Shown here one piece after another: positions 23,285-35,479 of a stretch of 64,000 nt of DNA. Within the stretch, counting starts at the first letter, position 1, and each line of letters opens with the position of its first letter. Both the position numbers and the translations under genes were made by a program. The notes below the pieces were generated by a model. The model did no database searches. It saw only the letters and a list, made by a program, of their open reading frames with translations, and was not told where the DNA came from. The stretch spans positions 81,582,364 to 81,646,363 of the forward strand of contig NC_067196.1 of the NCBI RefSeq assembly GCF_000699445.3, in the 5' to 3' direction. This DNA is from Schistosoma haematobium (lineage: Eukaryota > Platyhelminthes > Trematoda > Strigeidida > Schistosomatidae).

Positions 23285-25430
23285 AGTGTATATCTAAAAA
23301 CGTATTTTGACACACCTAAGAATTAACTGTATATGTGTTATTAGCTAACAATCTGTTCTCACCAAGCAGTTAAGTTTCAAAGAAGATAATGTACAATCTA
23401 AACCATGGAGAAAACACGTTGATATGTGTACTCATCTATATATCTTTAGTACCTATCTTGCCCTATTAATGGTGCACACTAATCAGCGAGTTGATCTTTT
23501 TTCCTACTTAAGGAGTCGAGTCGCCGTTCAAGGATTGTCGAAGAATCTTCCCATAAATATAAAAGGGTTGCTTCGAAACTACCACCTATATCACTTAGGA
23601 AGCTCCTTATGGAAAACGGAAGTCGAAGAAAAGGATAAACGGTGCCTGAGAGCACTATATCACAGTTATCGTCAAAAGATTATTGATGTGTGCCTGAATA
23701 ACTAATTTAGGCGAAGAGTTCTATACAACAAGAAATAGTCAATGAGGCTATGAAACTACATCCACTAACGGTTATTCTGAGTAGCATAATAAGAGGTTAT
23801 CAAATATTAAGGGTTTCTAAACCAAAAACGGATAAGGAATTCTAAAATGGTATGGTTTTGCATTAGATTATGTTGCCTTCCCTATCACTGTTAACTTTAG
23901 ATTCTGATCAACAGAATTTACAAATGAATGACCAGTTTTCGATTTCAATCACTACACTGAACAAATTAGATAAAACAATAAAGTGATGATTATAAATGTG
24001 AGTCGACGCTTTTGAGTAATATGAAAAATTTATGGTTAGTTGACTCAAGTTAGTGGCTTTTATTGACTGGGATAAGAGTTTAAACCACAATTATTTTACG
24101 AAGACCGGAAACCTTTAAAACATGCGTGGAATTTTCCCACTAACCTCTTCAGAAGTCAATCTGCAACAATACAAACAGAAAATTGGTGAAACTTATAAGA
24201 TACCACATCAACAATTAGAACGTGCAAGGATGTTAATTATGAAATTATTGATTCTTTCAAAACGACTGCTGATGAACTGAATTCGGGAAAGCCATCTGAA
24301 CACACGATTCCAGTTTGGAAACGACGGAGAGGTTGAAGAAACTGGCTTTTCATGACATTCACACATGTTTAGGACAATGGAAGCAGATGAGACAAATCTT
24401 ATGTCAAATATAAGGAGTATTTTTGAAGAGGATAGGATAGATGCACCGTAAACATTTTAACATAAATATATTATGACCTAAACTCGCATATTCATTGGAC
24501 TGTATAGTGAACAGAACGATTTCTTTAAAATACTTTGACAATCAAATAATATCTAGTACTTGTTTCAGTTTGTCAGGTAATTAATTAGTGAGTCATTCCA
24601 TAGCACTATTGTAGGTTTAAATGAACTAGGCGCTTGACGATTTTGTGGTTTTTACTGAAGTCGTCAACATCCTTGTGACAAAAATATACGGTTTGCTTTT
24701 AGTCTAAAATGCTTATAGTATTAAACTTGATTGATCGACAAAATTAAGGTAGAAATATTTCATAAAAGTTGAGTTGAAAATTTTAGAAAGCTATGAACTC
24801 ATATTTTATTGACGGGGCATGGAAGGTAGTCAGAAATCAAAATTGGAGTATGAAAGGACTCACGCAATGGGGTTCTGTGGGTTGTTTGAGCAAGAGAAAT
24901 TTCGTACATCAGAAGTCATTTAAATCCCATCTGAAATGTAAAGAACATATAAATAATTGAAATATCCGAAATAATTTTAGCACCACTTCAAGATGAGATA
25001 AGCTTGAAACAGTTTATTTCCAACATTTATTTGGAATAGTTAACAAACTAGAAAACTGAACAAACGTTTGTAATTGTTATTACTCTTGAAAAGATGAACT
25101 ACAAGGCCATTTCATAATGTTAACGGCCTGAAAACCAACTATTTATGCCGGTAACTACATGCAACTGATAGATGAACAGTACTAGATAGTTCAGAAACGG
25201 GATCACATAGCTTGATGTTAAAGTAAATGACCAAAATTAATAAATACTGCTGGCTTTTGTCAACTTGAGTCACTTGTGGGTTAAGTGAGCAAGCGTGTTG
25301 TATGAAAATAGAAGATATAAGTGGGGAGCACGTTTCTGATCACGGATCCCTTCAAAATATTGTCCACCTATCGTCCAACGACCGAGTGACAATGAGGCGG
25401 CTACACATAGGGTACTATGCAAACATGAAA
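23285..25430. other. No supported gene; one open frame of unknown nature
   Basis: A plus-strand open frame at 23424-23705 (93 codons) contains a charged, helical-looking stretch (GSSLWKTEVEEKDKRCLRAL). It could be an old element or exon; no splice or family evidence was found. The remainder is AT-rich. Confidence 0.3.
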
Positions 25431-25439
25431 AACTGACTG

Positions 25440-25670
25440 ACAAGGTTGTGAATCATCATCGACTGAAGCAGTTGGAAAATACGCCACATATGCTTAATCA
25501 CTGTTTACCTCGACGCACACTTAGATGGTGTATAAGTAGATTGGCATAGTGTCAGGGATGATCAAACCAAAAAGTGACATCCATTCATGGAATCATTGAC
25601 GGTTGGTCTATGTTATGCTGGTAGATATAAACTACTTGGCTGGAGTCCACTCGATCACTACAATTATTCC
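25440..25670 (+). mobile_element. Old RTE C-terminal fragment, heavily decayed
   Basis: Translation in shifting frames gives residues aligned to the RTE tail domain: HRLKQL, HMLNHCLPRRTLRW and a TTWLESTR stretch matching LPGWGPRD in position. Stops and indels are frequent. It lies on the opposite strand to the other RTE pieces nearby. This is an ancient copy compared with the one at 10-10.9 kb. Confidence 0.6.
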
Positions 25671-25674
25671 CATT

Positions 25675-28600
25675 CGTTTGTTATACATCTCGTTATGATT
25701 ATATGGTACGGGGATTCGGGCTAACGAAGATTTGTGCCAGGACTCAAGTTGGCTATCACTAACATATGGTTTTAAAACTCTGCGTCTGAAAAGCTACTAG
25801 GCTCTTGCTAGCAACCCCTTGTTTACGTAGCTTAGTTTCATCCTAGAAAATGGCTCGGTGAGACTATAATTTATGGACGACGTTATGGTCTCGCCGAAAC
25901 AACTAATAAATTACCTAGTGATATGTATTCCATAGTTACAGTGCTTGTAACATATTAACCACCGTCTGGCACAACTAAGTAATTAAAGTACAACTTAGTC
26001 TACTAGTAATTAGTTTTTGACAAATAGGCGATTTAAAGACCATAAGGTCGTGGTCGTCCTTATTATCACAATGATATATTTTCAGCCTACTGTACTTACT
26101 GACTGTAAAAACTCTCACATACGCCGATTTGTGGAGTTATTTCTCATCGATCTGATGGATTTTTAGGTTTACGTCAGTCAACATGTAGGGTTATTCTATC
26201 CCTCAATCATGACTATTGTAACTGGCAAGCCAACCACGATACTAAGTCAGAACTTACCGACCGGCCTACAAGAGTTTAAACTCATTTATCACATGTGTAC
26301 GTATCTAGGTTGCAGTCATAGACTATGTGAGGGATTGCATTATTGTTCAGTGTTTAAACCGTTAGTACATGTTGTGTGCTTTGATTCTGTTACTCATTGA
26401 TCGAACACCTCACCACAGCCAAATTAACCGTATAGAATAGGCTAATTAAGCTGCTTCACACGAACACTATCCTGTTTCAATTAAATAACTTCCGTTAAAG
26501 AACAATGGCATTTTGTGTCTAAAACCCCTTCAAATCATAATTTAAACATCACCACTTTTATTATTGCTTATAGATCGACTTCGAGTTACAAGGCAACTAT
26601 TTTTGTGTTTCTTTGAAACTATTTGCTTGACAAGTTAAACATACCCCACTTTACTTCTTAAATGCATACTGAGAAGACACTTATTGCTTGCGTAGCACTC
26701 GCATCATACTAGGCGCTTAGTGTAATTGTTTACACTTCTCTTGACAATGGTTGCCAGATTTCTGATGATGAACGTTTGCAATTTATTGAGGGAGATGAAG
26801 TTACATTTCAAAAACCTTTTGGCTCACTATTTGTCCAACTGTGCCTGGACTGTTTTCTGTAGTGTGGTAGTATGCAGGTCTGGTCTTGTACTGGATATAC
26901 TGTGGCATGTTTAGATCACCAGGGGTAAAGGTAGCATGATATATCGTTAGAATGTTTTTATTTCTTTTCAATATCCTCTTCACTATGGGTTTCGATTGTT
27001 CCATTTAGTACAAATGTGGCTGTCTTGAATGAAGAGAAATAAAGGACAGTGCGTAAACGAAGGGGAAAAAAATAGACAGAAACAGCGCCCGTTTTGATAA
27101 AAGGTTCTTGGTAGACACCCGAACAGCGCCGAATTCCGCGAATTAAGACTTCATCCTATTGTGGCTGGAAAAAGCTTGATCTCACCGAATATTATTTTGA
27201 GCAATTCAATGTGATCAAATGACTTTCTTTCAAAAATTAGACCAGCGTATGATTTGGAAAAGGCCGGAGCATTTGTTTGTGGCATCCTATCGAATAAGAG
27301 GACAGAAGGAAATGTCGGATCAAAGTTATGTAAAATCCTTAAATTGATCCTAGCAGTGGAGGAAAATGATATGATTTGTCAGCTAGTGTTCAAAGTCAAG
27401 ATTAAGCTAACATTCTGTAGTGTTGGCATGAACTAATGATTTCTTTGTACTTGATATATCCCTGATTTCGAACATCAAATACAACACGTTCGTTTGTGTT
27501 CGTTTAGTTCTCTTTGGTATAAATTGCATTATTTCTGGGATTCAAATACTTCACACACATTCTTTACGGACCGCATATCTCCAGAAGATATAATAAAAAT
27601 GAAAGCGGCGCGAGCTGAGCTAGGATTTCGTGAAGAAAACTCCCGCCTAGTGGGTTTTCGCGTAGTCGAGTCTTGCAGGCGTAGGCCGCAAAGCATTACG
27701 GCTTGCTGCTCCCAGATTAATGACCGAGTCTCATGAATGATCACAACTCTTTCGTGTCAGTGTTGGCATGATAGCGAACCTTTAAGGTCACATCCGTGAT
27801 GTGTAAAGGAGGAACATATCAGCGCCCCATGGTTCCCACCATTAGACACCTATGGTGGAGTTTTCTGGAATATGTTTAGTGACAGTAGGTTTGGAGTTAA
27901 AGAAACTTCAGCTTATTCTGCAACTTCCAGAATACATATCATACGCACGGTCGTATCGGACACCAAGTATGATTATTTGTCACAACCTAGAAACATATTT
28001 GAGCGACGAACTTCTTTGTGTAGTACTAGGTTGTCTGTGGTTACTTTGAATGTTGAGGAAACGGGTTAATGTATCACAGAATTCTGTATTTACGTTCAAG
28101 GGCGACCAAAGCTTTGCTTTGACGTAACAAACCTCGATTCTGGGCTTCTTATGATTCCCAGAATGAGATTGGAGGATGAACTTGTAGCCTTGATTTGAAG
28201 GGAAACGAGAACCGATTTAGTTTGATGAGGAAACCTCGATAAAAAGTTTCTTATTGAGGCCTTAGTCTCCAGTTTTCTGGCCTGTGACCTCTCCCGCTTG
28301 TTCTACTATTTGCCACTGAGACGCTTCCCAGTCCAGTGTACCTGGAAGACCCCCCTAAACTCTTTTGACTGGTTAGGTTTCCATGTTTAATGACGGCTTT
28401 TTTGTTTCGTAAGGTTCTTAAACATTGTTCATAAACATACTACGTATACCGTGTCTGTTGAGCGTGAAAAAATGCAAACTTGGTCACTTTACGCTTTCCT
28501 TATGCAAGCCTGCATGCAGAATTGTGTTCAAGTGAAGGTAAAAAATGATATCAGGAGTTCAAAGTGAGAGGGTTGACTAGTCAGGAATAGAAGTTTATTG

Positions 28601-28710
28601 AGGCTTCCAGTGACTGGTTCCAAACAATAGGATATGTGATCTCTTTAGCCATGAGTACTTCATAGTCCTGCTAACAATATATTAGCAACATGTGAGGATG
28701 TGACTGAAAG
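25675..28710. other. Unassigned region, partly GC-richer
   Basis: No gene or element was identified with confidence. The part from about 27060 to 28350 is richer in GC than typical intron here and may be decayed LTR-retrotransposon sequence preceding the integrase fragment. An open frame at 27494-27736 (plus) includes MKAARAELGFREENSRLVGF, which was not recognised. Confidence 0.3.
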
Positions 28711-28716
28711 TGTAGT

Positions 28717-29340
28717 GACCTACTTTTGAACGGTTTCATCGCCAACTTGAAAGTACTCTTCGAGCACACGAAAACAACATTTGGCACGAAACCTTACCGC
28801 TCATTGTCTTAGGTATCAGGACAAGCTTAAAGGTGGATATTCAATGTTCTCCTGCTGAAATTGTATACGGCACGACATTGCGTCTGCCTGGGGAGATTTT
28901 CACGCCACGGAGCAGTAACGATTTTGGTAAATCAGACTACGTTGAACGATTGTCTGAATATATACGAACATCGCCTTCGGTGTCAACTCGAATACAGCAT
29001 CGACAGGTCGCTTCCCCTCGAGAGTAATCCACCTGTTCACATGTCTGCATACAAGTAGATTCGGTACGCAAACCTTTGCAACAGCCCTACGAAGGAACTT
29101 TTCACGTGATTTCTCGTCACAAAATGACCTTCAAGGTTGGTGGACATGGCGCGTCGAGGTAGTCACCATTGATTGTCCTAAGCCAGCATACGTCGATGAC
29201 AGTGTCCTCACTGATAAGTCGAGACCCAATGCTAGACCCATCGAACCTAGCAGCGGGATCCCTACATCTAATTCGGACCTCACACTAGAAACATCAAATA
29301 CCTTGTAGCGACCGAACAACCAATATTCGGATGGAACAAC
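28717..29340 (+). pseudogene. Ty3/Gypsy LTR retrotransposon integrase C-terminal fragment
   Basis: From 28729 one frame encodes ERFHRQLESTLRAHENNIWH, then LPLIVLGIRTSLKVDIQCSP and AEIVYGTTLRLPGE, the end of the integrase catalytic core. A later stretch (29040-29200) gives VRKPLQQPYEGTFHVISRHK and, after a frameshift at about 29145, RVEVVTIDCPKPAYVDD. This is the GPY/F-like module that ends Gypsy integrases. Frame changes near 29020-29040 and 29145 break the gene. No protease, RT or RNase H was seen upstream, so it is a 3' fragment of pol. In a working element integrase inserts the cDNA into chromosomes. The family within Gypsy was not resolved. Confidence 0.82.
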
Positions 29341-29344
29341 GGAC

Positions 29345-29790
29345 TGACGAACCCAAAATTTATTTGATTAGACCAGACCACGTTCCTCTGTATAGCTCAC
29401 AACGCGTCTTTGAGATACTCGTATTATATTACATCAAAACACAAACTCTGTGCTCAATATAAACGGTTCTAATTAGGAAAACAGAACAAATTACATCAAA
29501 AATACAAAATACCTCAAACGAACCAGCCTGTGCTATACAGTCAGAAGTTTCTCTAACGCAAAGTAGCGCGCTAAACAATGAAAGAGACAGTTAATACTAA
29601 AGGGTTTGATACCTGAGAATCAGTACAAATATTCCCAACAAGATGGGATCAAATATCTATCTGTAGGGATTGCAGCAATTCTTCCAAGCAGACAGTCAGA
29701 ATGTTAACAGTCACAAACTGAACCACGCCGTGACCTTGAGCTTAGTCACTCTTCAGTCTTCAGTAATAAGGATAGGAGGTCTATCGACCT
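29345..29790. other. Junction between Gypsy fragment and CR1-like element
   Basis: AT-rich sequence without open frames. It may contain the 3' LTR remnant of the Gypsy piece and the 3' untranslated part of the CR1-like element; boundaries could not be placed. Confidence 0.3.
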
Positions 29791-29793
29791 ATA

Positions 29794-30243
29794 TTAATCC
29801 TTGCAGTTGGTAATACTGTGGAGGTCCAACCTCGTTTTTAACATATTAATAGACGGTGCTGATAATACGTGTTCCGGTAGAGAATTCCAGTAATTCACTA
29901 CTCGGTGCGAAAAACGGAACTCCAGACGTAAACGGTTTGATCTCGGTTTTTGGACTTTCTTCGAGTGTCCTCTCAAATGATCGGTTCTTTATGGAAGCAA
30001 AAGATAAGACATGTTAATACCAAGGTCATCGTTCAGTATATGATAAGTCAATATTCGATCACCTCGTACTCCACAGTAAGATAACGGAAATAAGTTCAGG
30101 TGTCTCAGTCTGTCTTCATAAGATAGGCCAGATAGACCTTGTACCATCTTAGTAGCTCGTCGTTGGACTCTTTCTAGCATATCTGATTTATACTTGAAAC
30201 AAGGACACGCTGCTTGAATCCCGTATTCTAAATGTGGTCGCAC
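29794..30243 (-). pseudogene. CR1-like C-terminal conserved domain
   Basis: Two frames encode MRPHLEYGIQAACPCFKYKS, LERVQRRATKMVQGL, LSYEDRLRHLNLFPL and RGDRILTYHILN (30243-29989), then RLEFRFSHRVVNYWNSLPEH and VLSAPSINMLKTRLD (29967-29794). This pattern ends the ORF2 of CR1/jockey elements. A single frame change near 29985 separates the two parts. Confidence 0.85.
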
Positions 30244-30499
30244 ATAAATCGAGTATAGTAATCTAAATATTTCATCATCTAAATACTGGAAAGACCTACG
30301 AATTGATCATAATGCCCTGTAGCCTTTTACAGCAGCAGCCTTACAGTGACTAGTGGTTTTGAGATCATTGCTTAATATGACTCCTAAATCTTCATAGTTT
30401 CTTACTTTGGGTAGGACGAATCCACATATTGTATAGTGACATTATTATTTGCATCACTAAACTCTTATTAAGATTTACTTCTAGTGACCACCTGTCCAA

Positions 30500-31441
30500 C
30501 TATGCCACCAATGAGCTAAGATCATTCTGTATTACTATCCTATCCGACATACTATGTATGGGTCTCCAAATCTTTATGTCATCAGCGAAGAGTAGAACGG
30601 ATGATTTTGCTACAGTTGGCAATTCATTTACGTAAAGTAAAAAGAGAAGAGGACCTGAGATTATACCTTGGGGAACCCAGCTTTTTACAGGTACCCACGA
30701 GGAGAGAGCCCCATTAACTCTCACCCTTTGTCTCCTGTCATGGAGAAAGTTACTTATCCAATCGACGACTGTGTTATGGATTCCAAAACGTTCCAGTTTG
30801 ATTTTAAGACCAGAGTGGGAAACCTTATCAAAGGCTTTACTTAGATCTATGAAAATCACATCCACAGGAGCATTCCGATCCTTTGCCGCAGCCCAATCTT
30901 CTCGTGCAATGAGAAGATTTGTCAAGCAAGATAGGCCTTTCCGAAAACCATGTTGTGCCCTGGAGAAAAGATTTTGCCCTTCAAAATACTTTATAACAGC
31001 TATCCGAATGATTTTCTCCATCAGTTTTAAAAATGCACTAGTTAAGCTAACGGGTCTATAGTTACTAACTAAATCCCTACTCCCAGCCTTATACACCGGA
31101 CTTATTATGGCGTCTTTTCAGTCTCTAGGAAGTCTGGACTGTCTCAGAAACATGTCGAATAGCATCGCTAATCGTTCAGCAATTTCATCTGATATGGCTT
31201 TCATAATCCTAGGATGAATATCATCAGGACCACTGGACTTATCAGGTTTGAGATGCTGAAGTAGCCTTAAAACAGTACCCTTCTCAATGACTACAGGATC
31301 CATCAGCGAGCCGTCACGGTCGCGATGAATCATTGGTCGTTCCTCATTACCGATAGAAAACACTTTACTAAAATATTCCGATAAAGCTTCAGCTTTTTCG
31401 GCATCATTCTCTGCTAAGATTAACGGATTATCTCGTATCAA
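30500..31441 (-). pseudogene. CR1-like reverse transcriptase, interrupted
   Basis: Fingers motif LKPDKSSGPDDIHPRIMKAI lies in the first piece (31441-31118). The second piece (31096-30500) contains VSNYRPVSLTSAFLKLMEKI, AQHGFRKGLSCLTNL, VDVIFIDLSKAFDKVSH, VPQGIISGPLLFLLYVNELP and LLFADDIKIW. The catalytic Asp residues of the Asp-Leu-Ser-Lys-Ala-Phe-Asp and FADD boxes are intact. A frameshift or small loss between 31118 and 31096 and a stop at 30500 break it. Confidence 0.88.
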
Positions 31442-31471
31442 AAGTGATGGAATTCCATCGCTTCTCTTACT

Positions 31472-32617
31472 TCACCTTTTTATATACGAGGATAACCGTT
31501 TCGGACTATGTCTAGAATCCCTAACCAATTGTTTTTCGCATGATAATCTAGTCTTGCTTATTAACGCTTTACAGGCATTCCTAATCTTACAATAACTGGA
31601 TCTGTATTGTTCTAAGCCAGTCGAGATGAACATATTCCAGTGATTCTTCCTTTTTCTAAGGAGTTTCCTGACCGTTTTAGTTATCCATGGTGGACTATTA
31701 TTCAGTCTTTGCAGCACCAGGTATGGTATGAACGGGGACGTAACTAGTCTAAATTTACCTTTAAATACAGACCATTCTTCTTCAACTGATATGCTAGTAT
31801 CTACTAACCAATTTGTCTTAACAGCGCATTCCTGAATGGCTGATATGTTAGCTTTCCATACATTTGGGCGAGGTGTAACCTGATCGTATAACATATCCCT
31901 AGTTCTAAACGTGAATGACAAAACAGCGTGATCGCTGTTTACTAACGGTGGAAGAATATTTAAGTCGACAATATCCTCCGTCTCATGAATGATTACCAAG
32001 TCCAGCAGAGAAGAACCCTGGTTAACACCAAAACGTGTGGGTTGGGATACATGCTGCACTAGTGCATGCTGCATTATTGTTATCAGGAACCTACTATCAA
32101 AGGAGTTTATAGATCCTTCTGTGGTCATATCCGTCCAACTAATATCAGGTGCGTTAAAGTCTCCTATTATCAAGCACCTGGTATTATCACTCCAAAGATG
32201 AATGTGCTCTAAAACAAAGTCATCAGCTAAGCAGATTGGGCTGCGATAGATGACACCGAGCATAAATGTACTACATCCTATAGCCAACTTACAGCTAATG
32301 ACTTCACAAGTACCGCTCTCATGGGATTCGCTAGTAGAGGAGCGGATATTTATGCCGTTGGCTATATTTAACAGGACGCCGCCTCCTTTTCTACATCTAT
32401 GTCTATCACTCCTGATGCAATGGTATCCGGATAATTCTGGAGTAATGTCTAAGTCATGGACTAACCAAGTTTCTGTCACTGCTACTATGAGTGGCTTTAA
32501 CCTGTCCACCAGTGCTTCTAGTTCATAGAACTTATTTCGTAAACTTCGAGCGTTGGCATATAAAACTCCTAAGTAGAACAGCCTATCCACACAGGCCTTG
32601 GTAGCATTCGCTTCCAA
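31472..32617 (-). pseudogene. CR1-like endonuclease domain (APE type)
   Basis: An uninterrupted frame of 381 codons contains the APE landmarks in order: YANARSLRNKFYELEALV, VAVTETWLVHDLD with the metal-binding Glu, GGGVLLNIANGI, LGVIYRSP, CLIIGDFNAPDISWTD, LLDLVII and PLVNSDHAVLSF. All expected catalytic residues (Asn, Glu, Asp-x-Asn, Ser-Asp-His) can be seen. The C-terminal ~100 residues are the basic linker leading to RT. The domain is intact in itself, but a stop at 31472 separates it from the polymerase. The frame overlaps the end of ORF1 slightly in a different frame. Confidence 0.87.
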
Positions 32618-33308
32618 GACCTGACTATCTGAAAACCCTCGCCGTTTTGCCGACGGGTTTCAAGTTCAGCTAGTGCTTTCTTCCTTTTTATTCTATCTTC
32701 GAGAGACATGTCAGGTCTAACTCGGATGTCAGAATTGTCGTGACAACGAGCGCTACTTAACAAGAGATCCCGTTGCTTCTCCGATCCTAGGATTACCTTA
32801 AGGAGTCTGCATGGACGGGGTTCAACATTGTCCTCGGTCCTCTTGCCTATTCTAACCAATTTTTGACCTAAACTCCTTTGGAGTTATATGGTAAAATACT
32901 ACGAATGTATTCTCCTAGCTTTTCTAAGTCATGCGCGTGTCTAATTTTCGGATCAGGGTCGTTTGACTCCCGCAATTTGCTCACAATAATATTCGATGTT
33001 ATTAAATTTTTATTCTCAGTCACGCTAGGATGGGTTTCCCTCTTACCATCAGATTTTGGTAGTGCAATTTGTGGCTCACAATTTGAGTCCACCAGTGAGT
33101 TACTAACTGCCTGTGTACTGCTCACAGTTTTTTTCTTTTCGTTTCGTTTCCTACGTACCGTAGTCCATTTTTCATCCCTCATAACACTGGGACTATTTAG
33201 AACGGTGACTGTTTTATCCAGATCTTCGGTTCCCACTAGAGGTGCATTATTAACAATGTCAGTACCAGGTGGTACTACTCCTCCTGTTAATGTCAACGGA
33301 GATTTCAC
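32569..33308 (-). pseudogene. CR1-like ORF1 (RNA-binding, gag-like), frameshifted
   Basis: Two pieces are seen: 33308-32868 (basic, Ser/Thr-rich; KWTTVRRKRNEKKKTVSS) and 32859-32569. The second reads VRIGKRTEDNVEPRPCRLLK, then VILGSEKQRDLLLSSA. The pattern PRP-RLLKV-L-S---RD-LL--A is typical of RRM-like domains in ORF1 proteins of non-LTR elements, and it is followed by RPDMSLEDRIKRKKAL. No zinc knuckle was seen. The frame is broken between 32868 and 32859. Expected role is to bind element RNA. Confidence 0.65.
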
Positions 33309-33589
33309 TTTTACGTCGGTCAGAGTTGGTTGTTTGAGGCGTCACGTAACAGCAGGTCAAACAAGACCCTACTGTCAATGGTCCGGCAACATGTAATAGA
33401 AAATTAGGTAACAAAAGATAAGTCTTTAATCAAAATCACATAATAAAGGCCCACACGAGGAAGACTGAAGAACAAAAGATATGGTTAAACGAGATCGGAA
33501 CAAAGGTTAGAATACACGAAAGGGAGAAGGAACAAATAAATGAAAAAACTGTTCAACAAAGAAGCTGCAGAGGGATTTTCATCGTTCTC

Positions 33590-33870
33590 TTTCCGTTACA
33601 TAACTTATTCTCACGTCCCAGTCAACAGCACATGTCATCTACACCATCTACGGACGAGACGTCAATCTCACGTTCAGATAAACAAACCACGCCGCCCTTG
33701 GCTTCGGATGAAATCGCAGTCCCATGAGGTACGAACAAGACTACCGTCTCACGTTCCGGTCACCAAGTACGCCCACCCGTACGCCTTCGCGACAAACCTC
33801 TCAGTCACCAATGGATACGGTATAGGACACTGTCCCTACACCACATGCATGCTACACCTCTTTTTCTTCG
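33590..33870 (+). pseudogene. Possible Gypsy pol/env tail fragment
   Basis: One frame gives STPSTDETSISRSDKQTTPP and TTVSRSGHQVRPPVRLRD, resembling the Ser-Arg-Ser-Gly-x-x-Val-Arg-x-Pro tail found after integrase in some Gypsy elements. The motif is short and basic and could be chance. The longer open frame 33540-34145 in another frame has no family resemblance. It lies immediately upstream of the CR1-like element (opposite strand). Confidence 0.4.
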
Positions 33871-34368
33871 ATTTTTTAATCCTGAGCCCACGCCTCCGAC
33901 CATTGTCTTGTTGTTACTGTCGACTTCAGTCAATTTTGGCGAAAGCTGGCCTGATCACCCACGCTCTTGTCGACGCACTCATTCGATGTTCTGGTTTCAA
34001 ATTTGTCTGGCATATGTTTGGTCTCGAACGTGATTGTTATGGCCCAATGTGGTTCCGTCCTACTTCTGCAGCGCTTTCTAGTCCAGACTCCTTCAAACGC
34101 AATTCTCAGATTCTGGACACAAACCACTCTGGTTTGGTACGCTAACTCGAGCAACAAATATAGAATGTTACTCCTGGTACCGTCCTATATAGAAGATCTG
34201 CGACGACAACTCGAGGACCAACGATCGCTTCCTGTTTGTCAACCCTTTCGTCCTACAATCTCACTTTTGCTATCTGCCTCATGAACGAAATCGCTGCGTA
34301 TCGAAAGTGTAAATCCTTACTAGCAGAGGGCTCATGTATTGACCTACTTTTATGAAAAGAACGCGACT

Positions 34369-34576
34369 AGTGTAACGGAAACAACTATTGTTATAACCAA
34401 TTGTACCAATGATTGTCTTACTGTACTTATTTGTTTAAATGTACTAAAAAAGACACTCTTCCTTCGTTCGTGACCTTGCACGATCTCTCGTAAGCTCAGT
34501 ATTCTCGCTTGTGGATTTTAGCACCATCTCGGGGTTATTTCGATACCACGAGATTGCCAACAAATACATCTTACAA
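34369..34576. repeat. Candidate LTR-like segment
   Basis: A stretch starting TGTAACGG and ending CATCTTACA follows the possible Gypsy tail at a plausible distance. No second copy was found in the window, so this is a guess about a solo or terminal LTR. Confidence 0.2.
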
Positions 34577-34884
34577 CAACCTTCAACTGCCCTCTGATAT
34601 TTAGCCTACAGAGAGGTATAACCTGGTAACTGGCACGTAGTCTTCCTGTAGTGGTGATAATAGTCGACCGAGACCAGACGCCTACTACAAGAGATCGAAC
34701 ATGTGAAGTGACTGGGGCTTACACTTCACAGAACCTTAATAGGTTGGCCGCCCGAGATTAGAATAATCAGCAGAAGTGAAAAGAATATACCTAACCGTTC
34801 CTAACCCACACAAGCGAACTGAAATGCACAATAATCTGGATATCAAAGATGCATTGAGAAATAGGGATAACCACAACTGATTGA

Positions 34885-35165
34885 TCACTGGGTGGTGATC
34901 ACTGTTATGTGTGTCAATTCATTCTTAGTGCAGATCGAATGGTATCGACCAAGATGCAGTGTGTCAACTATTCTAGGTGACTCGACATTGCGTGCACTAT
35001 GTTGAATTAGATGGTGGTTGAAGGTAGTCAACAGGAAACACTGGACCCGGGTTTCGTGCTACTTGGCACTCGTCAGCAAAGTGTACCTGTAATCTTGAGG
35101 GAACTGGTGCAAATAATTTCATTTTCTCTGCTCCCAGATGGACGGAATGTAGGTCATCTAGTACT
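34885..35165 (-). mobile_element. Family C tRNA-like/hammerhead repeat
   Basis: The minus strand carries a conserved leader (CAGTTCCCTCAAGATTACAG), then a complete hammerhead, then a ~140 bp tail down to about 34885 shared with 12060-12190. A more tRNA-like copy of the same family lies at 46865-47035. This is the best preserved family C copy in the window. Confidence 0.72.
35028..35092 (-). ncRNA. Type I hammerhead ribozyme (family C, intact core)
   Basis: On minus: core CTGACGAG (35076-35069), stem II GTGC/GCAC with loop CAAGTA, GAAA (35055-35052), stem III ACCC/GGGT and cleavage site GTC (35046-35044). Stem I pairs in blocks (GT with AC, CACA with TGTG, GGACA with TGTCC) separated by small internal loops. 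Such loops in stem I are typical of natural, fast-folding hammerheads. Every invariant base is present. Sequence outside the core differs from families A and B. Confidence 0.8.
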
Positions 35166-35364
35166 CTAGATCTGAATGTTGGATGAATGATTATTTTATC
35201 GTTAAATCACAAACGGCTCTTAGGATGTAGTGATTTATCTTCTGTCAATTTTTAAAATTCAAAATACCTGTGCTTGCACCGAATATCCTAATCCCTCTCA
35301 CTGAACCTATGAGCATCCTTTAAATCTTCTATAATACCAATGGGTAATGGTTGGATCAACTTAC

Positions 35365-35432
35365 AGTCACTTTCTCTAGGTGGTCTTTCAAAATCTGCAT
35401 GTGGTTTTCTTCTGGTCACTCGGTTCTCATTG
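35365..35432 (-). CDS. Weak candidate host exon
   Basis: A 68 nt minus-strand stretch lies between TTTTCAG and an excellent donor ACT/GTAAGT. It encodes NENRVTRRKPHADFERPPRE plus Ser-Asp. The open frame continues past this donor to 35288 (LIQPLPIGIIEDLKDAHRFS), so the true right end is uncertain. It ends in phase 1, whereas the exon at 21978-22152 needs phase 2, so at least one unseen exon must lie between if both belong to one gene. Composition is protein-like and no transposon similarity was noticed. Confidence 0.3.
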
Positions 35433-35479
35433 CTGAAAACTAAATTACTGAACTCAAAATTCCATATCTGGGCCATGGG

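Larger units (their letters stand above)
29760..33400 (-). mobile_element. CR1-type non-LTR retrotransposon, two broken ORFs
   Basis: About 3.6 kb on minus contains an ORF1-like region (33308-32569), an APE endonuclease (32617-31472), RT (31441-30500) and a C-terminal conserved domain (30243-29794) in the expected order. The key polymerase motif FADD is present. Frameshifts or stops lie at about 32865, 31450, 31100 and 30500-30250, so the copy is not coding-competent. The overall architecture and the end motif RFSHRVVNYWNSLPEHVLSA resemble CR1/jockey-group elements; schistosomes are known to carry CR1 elements (SR1 and relatives). Insertion boundaries and target duplications were not located. 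Confidence 0.85.

Noticed and set aside
27494..27736. 80-codon plus-strand open frame with MKAARAELGFREENSRLVGF
   Set aside because: It looks protein-like, but I could not connect it to any family or splice context, so no gene is called.
32878..33396. 172-codon plus-strand open frame
   Set aside because: It is the antisense shadow of the CR1-like ORF1 on minus.
33540..34145. 201-codon plus-strand open frame
   Set aside because: Biased towards His, Ser, Arg and Cys with no recognisable domain. A different frame gives the better Gypsy-tail reading at 33590-33870.
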